Of a DNA stretch of 6,361 nt, positions 5,781 through 6,361 are shown piece by piece. A model generated the notes under the pieces. That model saw nothing but the letters and a program-made list of their open reading frames with translations. It searched no databases and was not told where the DNA came from. Source of the DNA: Verrucomicrobiota bacterium (GTDB lineage: Bacteria; Verrucomicrobiota; Verrucomicrobiae; Chthoniobacterales; UBA10450); assembly GCA_005887855.1 (NCBI GenBank), contig VBQB01000264.1:1-6361 (forward strand), written 5' to 3'. The position numbers were made by a program, and so were the translations under genes. Numbering within the stretch: position 1 is the stretch's first letter; each line of letters opens with the position of its first letter.

Positions 5781-6361
5781 TTAATGGCGCTTTCGTCTCT
5801 CTTGTTTCCGCACCAACGAGATCATGACGCCCTGAATCTTTAACTCGCGCGCCGGAATTAAATTTGGATACCGTGGATTTTCCGCCTTGAGGTAGGACCG
5901 GCCATGCTCCATTACGTAGCGCTTCAACGTTGTTTCACCATCGATCAACGCCGCCACGATATCGCCATTTTGTACCTCTTTGCTGTCTTCCAATATCACG
6001 ATGTCTCCATCGACAATGTGCGCTCCAATCATCGAATCGCCGCGTACGCGTAAAGCAAAAGTGCCGCGATTTTTTGAAGCATTCGCCGAGCGCGCGTCGA
6101 GAGAGACATGGCCTTCGATAGTCTGCTCAGTCAATGCCGACATGCCCGCTGGAATCTGTCCATAAATCGGAACGTCGGTGATCCGCACTTTTTGCACCGG
6201 CGTAATCAAGGCGCGGGCCTTGCGCGCATGGCGATCAAGAAAACCTTTGCGTTCGAGCGCGGCAATGTACTGCATCACCGATGTCTGGCTGGCGAATCGG
6301 AAGTGCTTTTGAATCTCGCGAGTGCTCGGCGTGATTCCTTTTTCGCGCTGCTCGCTCTGGA
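5781..6361 (-). CDS. lexA: LexA repressor, SOS regulator (5' partial)
   Basis: A transcriptional repressor of the SOS response that cleaves itself when RecA filaments form on damaged DNA. The first complete codon is at 6359 and 192 residues are visible. The frame is open to the edge (QSEQREKGITPSTREIQKHF), so the start, about a dozen codons earlier by family length, lies outside; the GTG at 6278 is internal. The visible protein begins within the winged-helix DNA-binding domain, with the recognition region (ITPSTREIQKHFRFASQTSVMQYI...LERKGFL). The S24-peptidase-like domain has the Ala-Gly cleavage site (YGQIPAGMS), the catalytic Ser in RVRGDSM and the catalytic Lys in TTLKRYV, so it should be competent for self-cleavage. 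It lies upstream of imuA in the same orientation, the known lexA-imuA-imuB(-dnaE2) arrangement. Whether lexA has its own operator cannot be seen. Confidence 0.96.
   Translation of the reverse strand, partial: QSEQREKGITPSTREIQKHFRFASQTSVMQYIAALERKGFLDRHARKARALITPVQKVRITDVPIYGQIPAGMSALTEQTIEGHVSLDARSANASKNRGTFALRVRGDSMIGAHIVDGDIVILEDSKEVQNGDIVAALIDGETTLKRYVMEHGRSYLKAENPRYPNLIPARELKIQGVMISLVRKQERRKRH

Noticed and set aside
6276..6278. GTG at 6278 as the start of LexA.
   Set aside because: Upstream codons to the window edge continue the conserved winged-helix domain in frame, so the start is outside the window.

Overview
This window looks like chromosomal DNA from a Gram-negative bacterium, most likely a soil-type Verrucomicrobiota (Chthoniobacterales/Udaeobacter-like). 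Three things point that way. A perfect TGTTC-N4-GAACA palindrome, the form of LexA operator I know from Verrucomicrobia, lies between lexA and imuA. The genes encode an ExbB/ExbD envelope motor and a periplasmic TPR protein. The intergenic DNA carries mosaics of short palindromes of a kind I associate with that phylum. The species assignment is inference; the operator and gene identities can be read directly.

Layout. The left two thirds (+ strand) hold an exbB-like gene whose 5' end is cut off by the window edge, an exbD-like gene (710-1117), a large secreted protein of about 20 TPR-like helical pairs whose ATG overlaps the exbD stop (1114-3579), and a MIP-family channel (3629-4285). The right third (- strand) reads from the right edge: lexA (5' end cut off by about a dozen codons), a LexA operator, imuA (4831-5712), and what is left of imuB (about 4401-4831). 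The two blocks converge on a cluster of hairpin-forming repeats at 4287-4396.

How the genes work together. ExbB and ExbD should form an inner-membrane proton channel that drives periplasmic work. The TPR protein, translationally coupled to exbD, is the likely client or scaffold; no TonB or TolA is visible. The channel is probably an independent water or small-solute facilitator. On the right, LexA should repress imuA-imuB, the DNA-damage-inducible 'mutasome' cassette that normally continues with dnaE2.

The most notable result is that this cassette is decaying. imuB has an out-of-frame internal deletion and has lost everything after roughly the first third of the protein, ending against the palindromic repeat cluster, and no dnaE2 follows. 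imuA is still open and still has a perfect operator, but its N-terminus has been lengthened by an in-frame tandem duplication of a 72-bp unit. No wholly new defence or mobile system is visible; the interest lies in the SOS cassette decay, the repeats next to it and inside imuA, and the unusual filter of the aquaporin.
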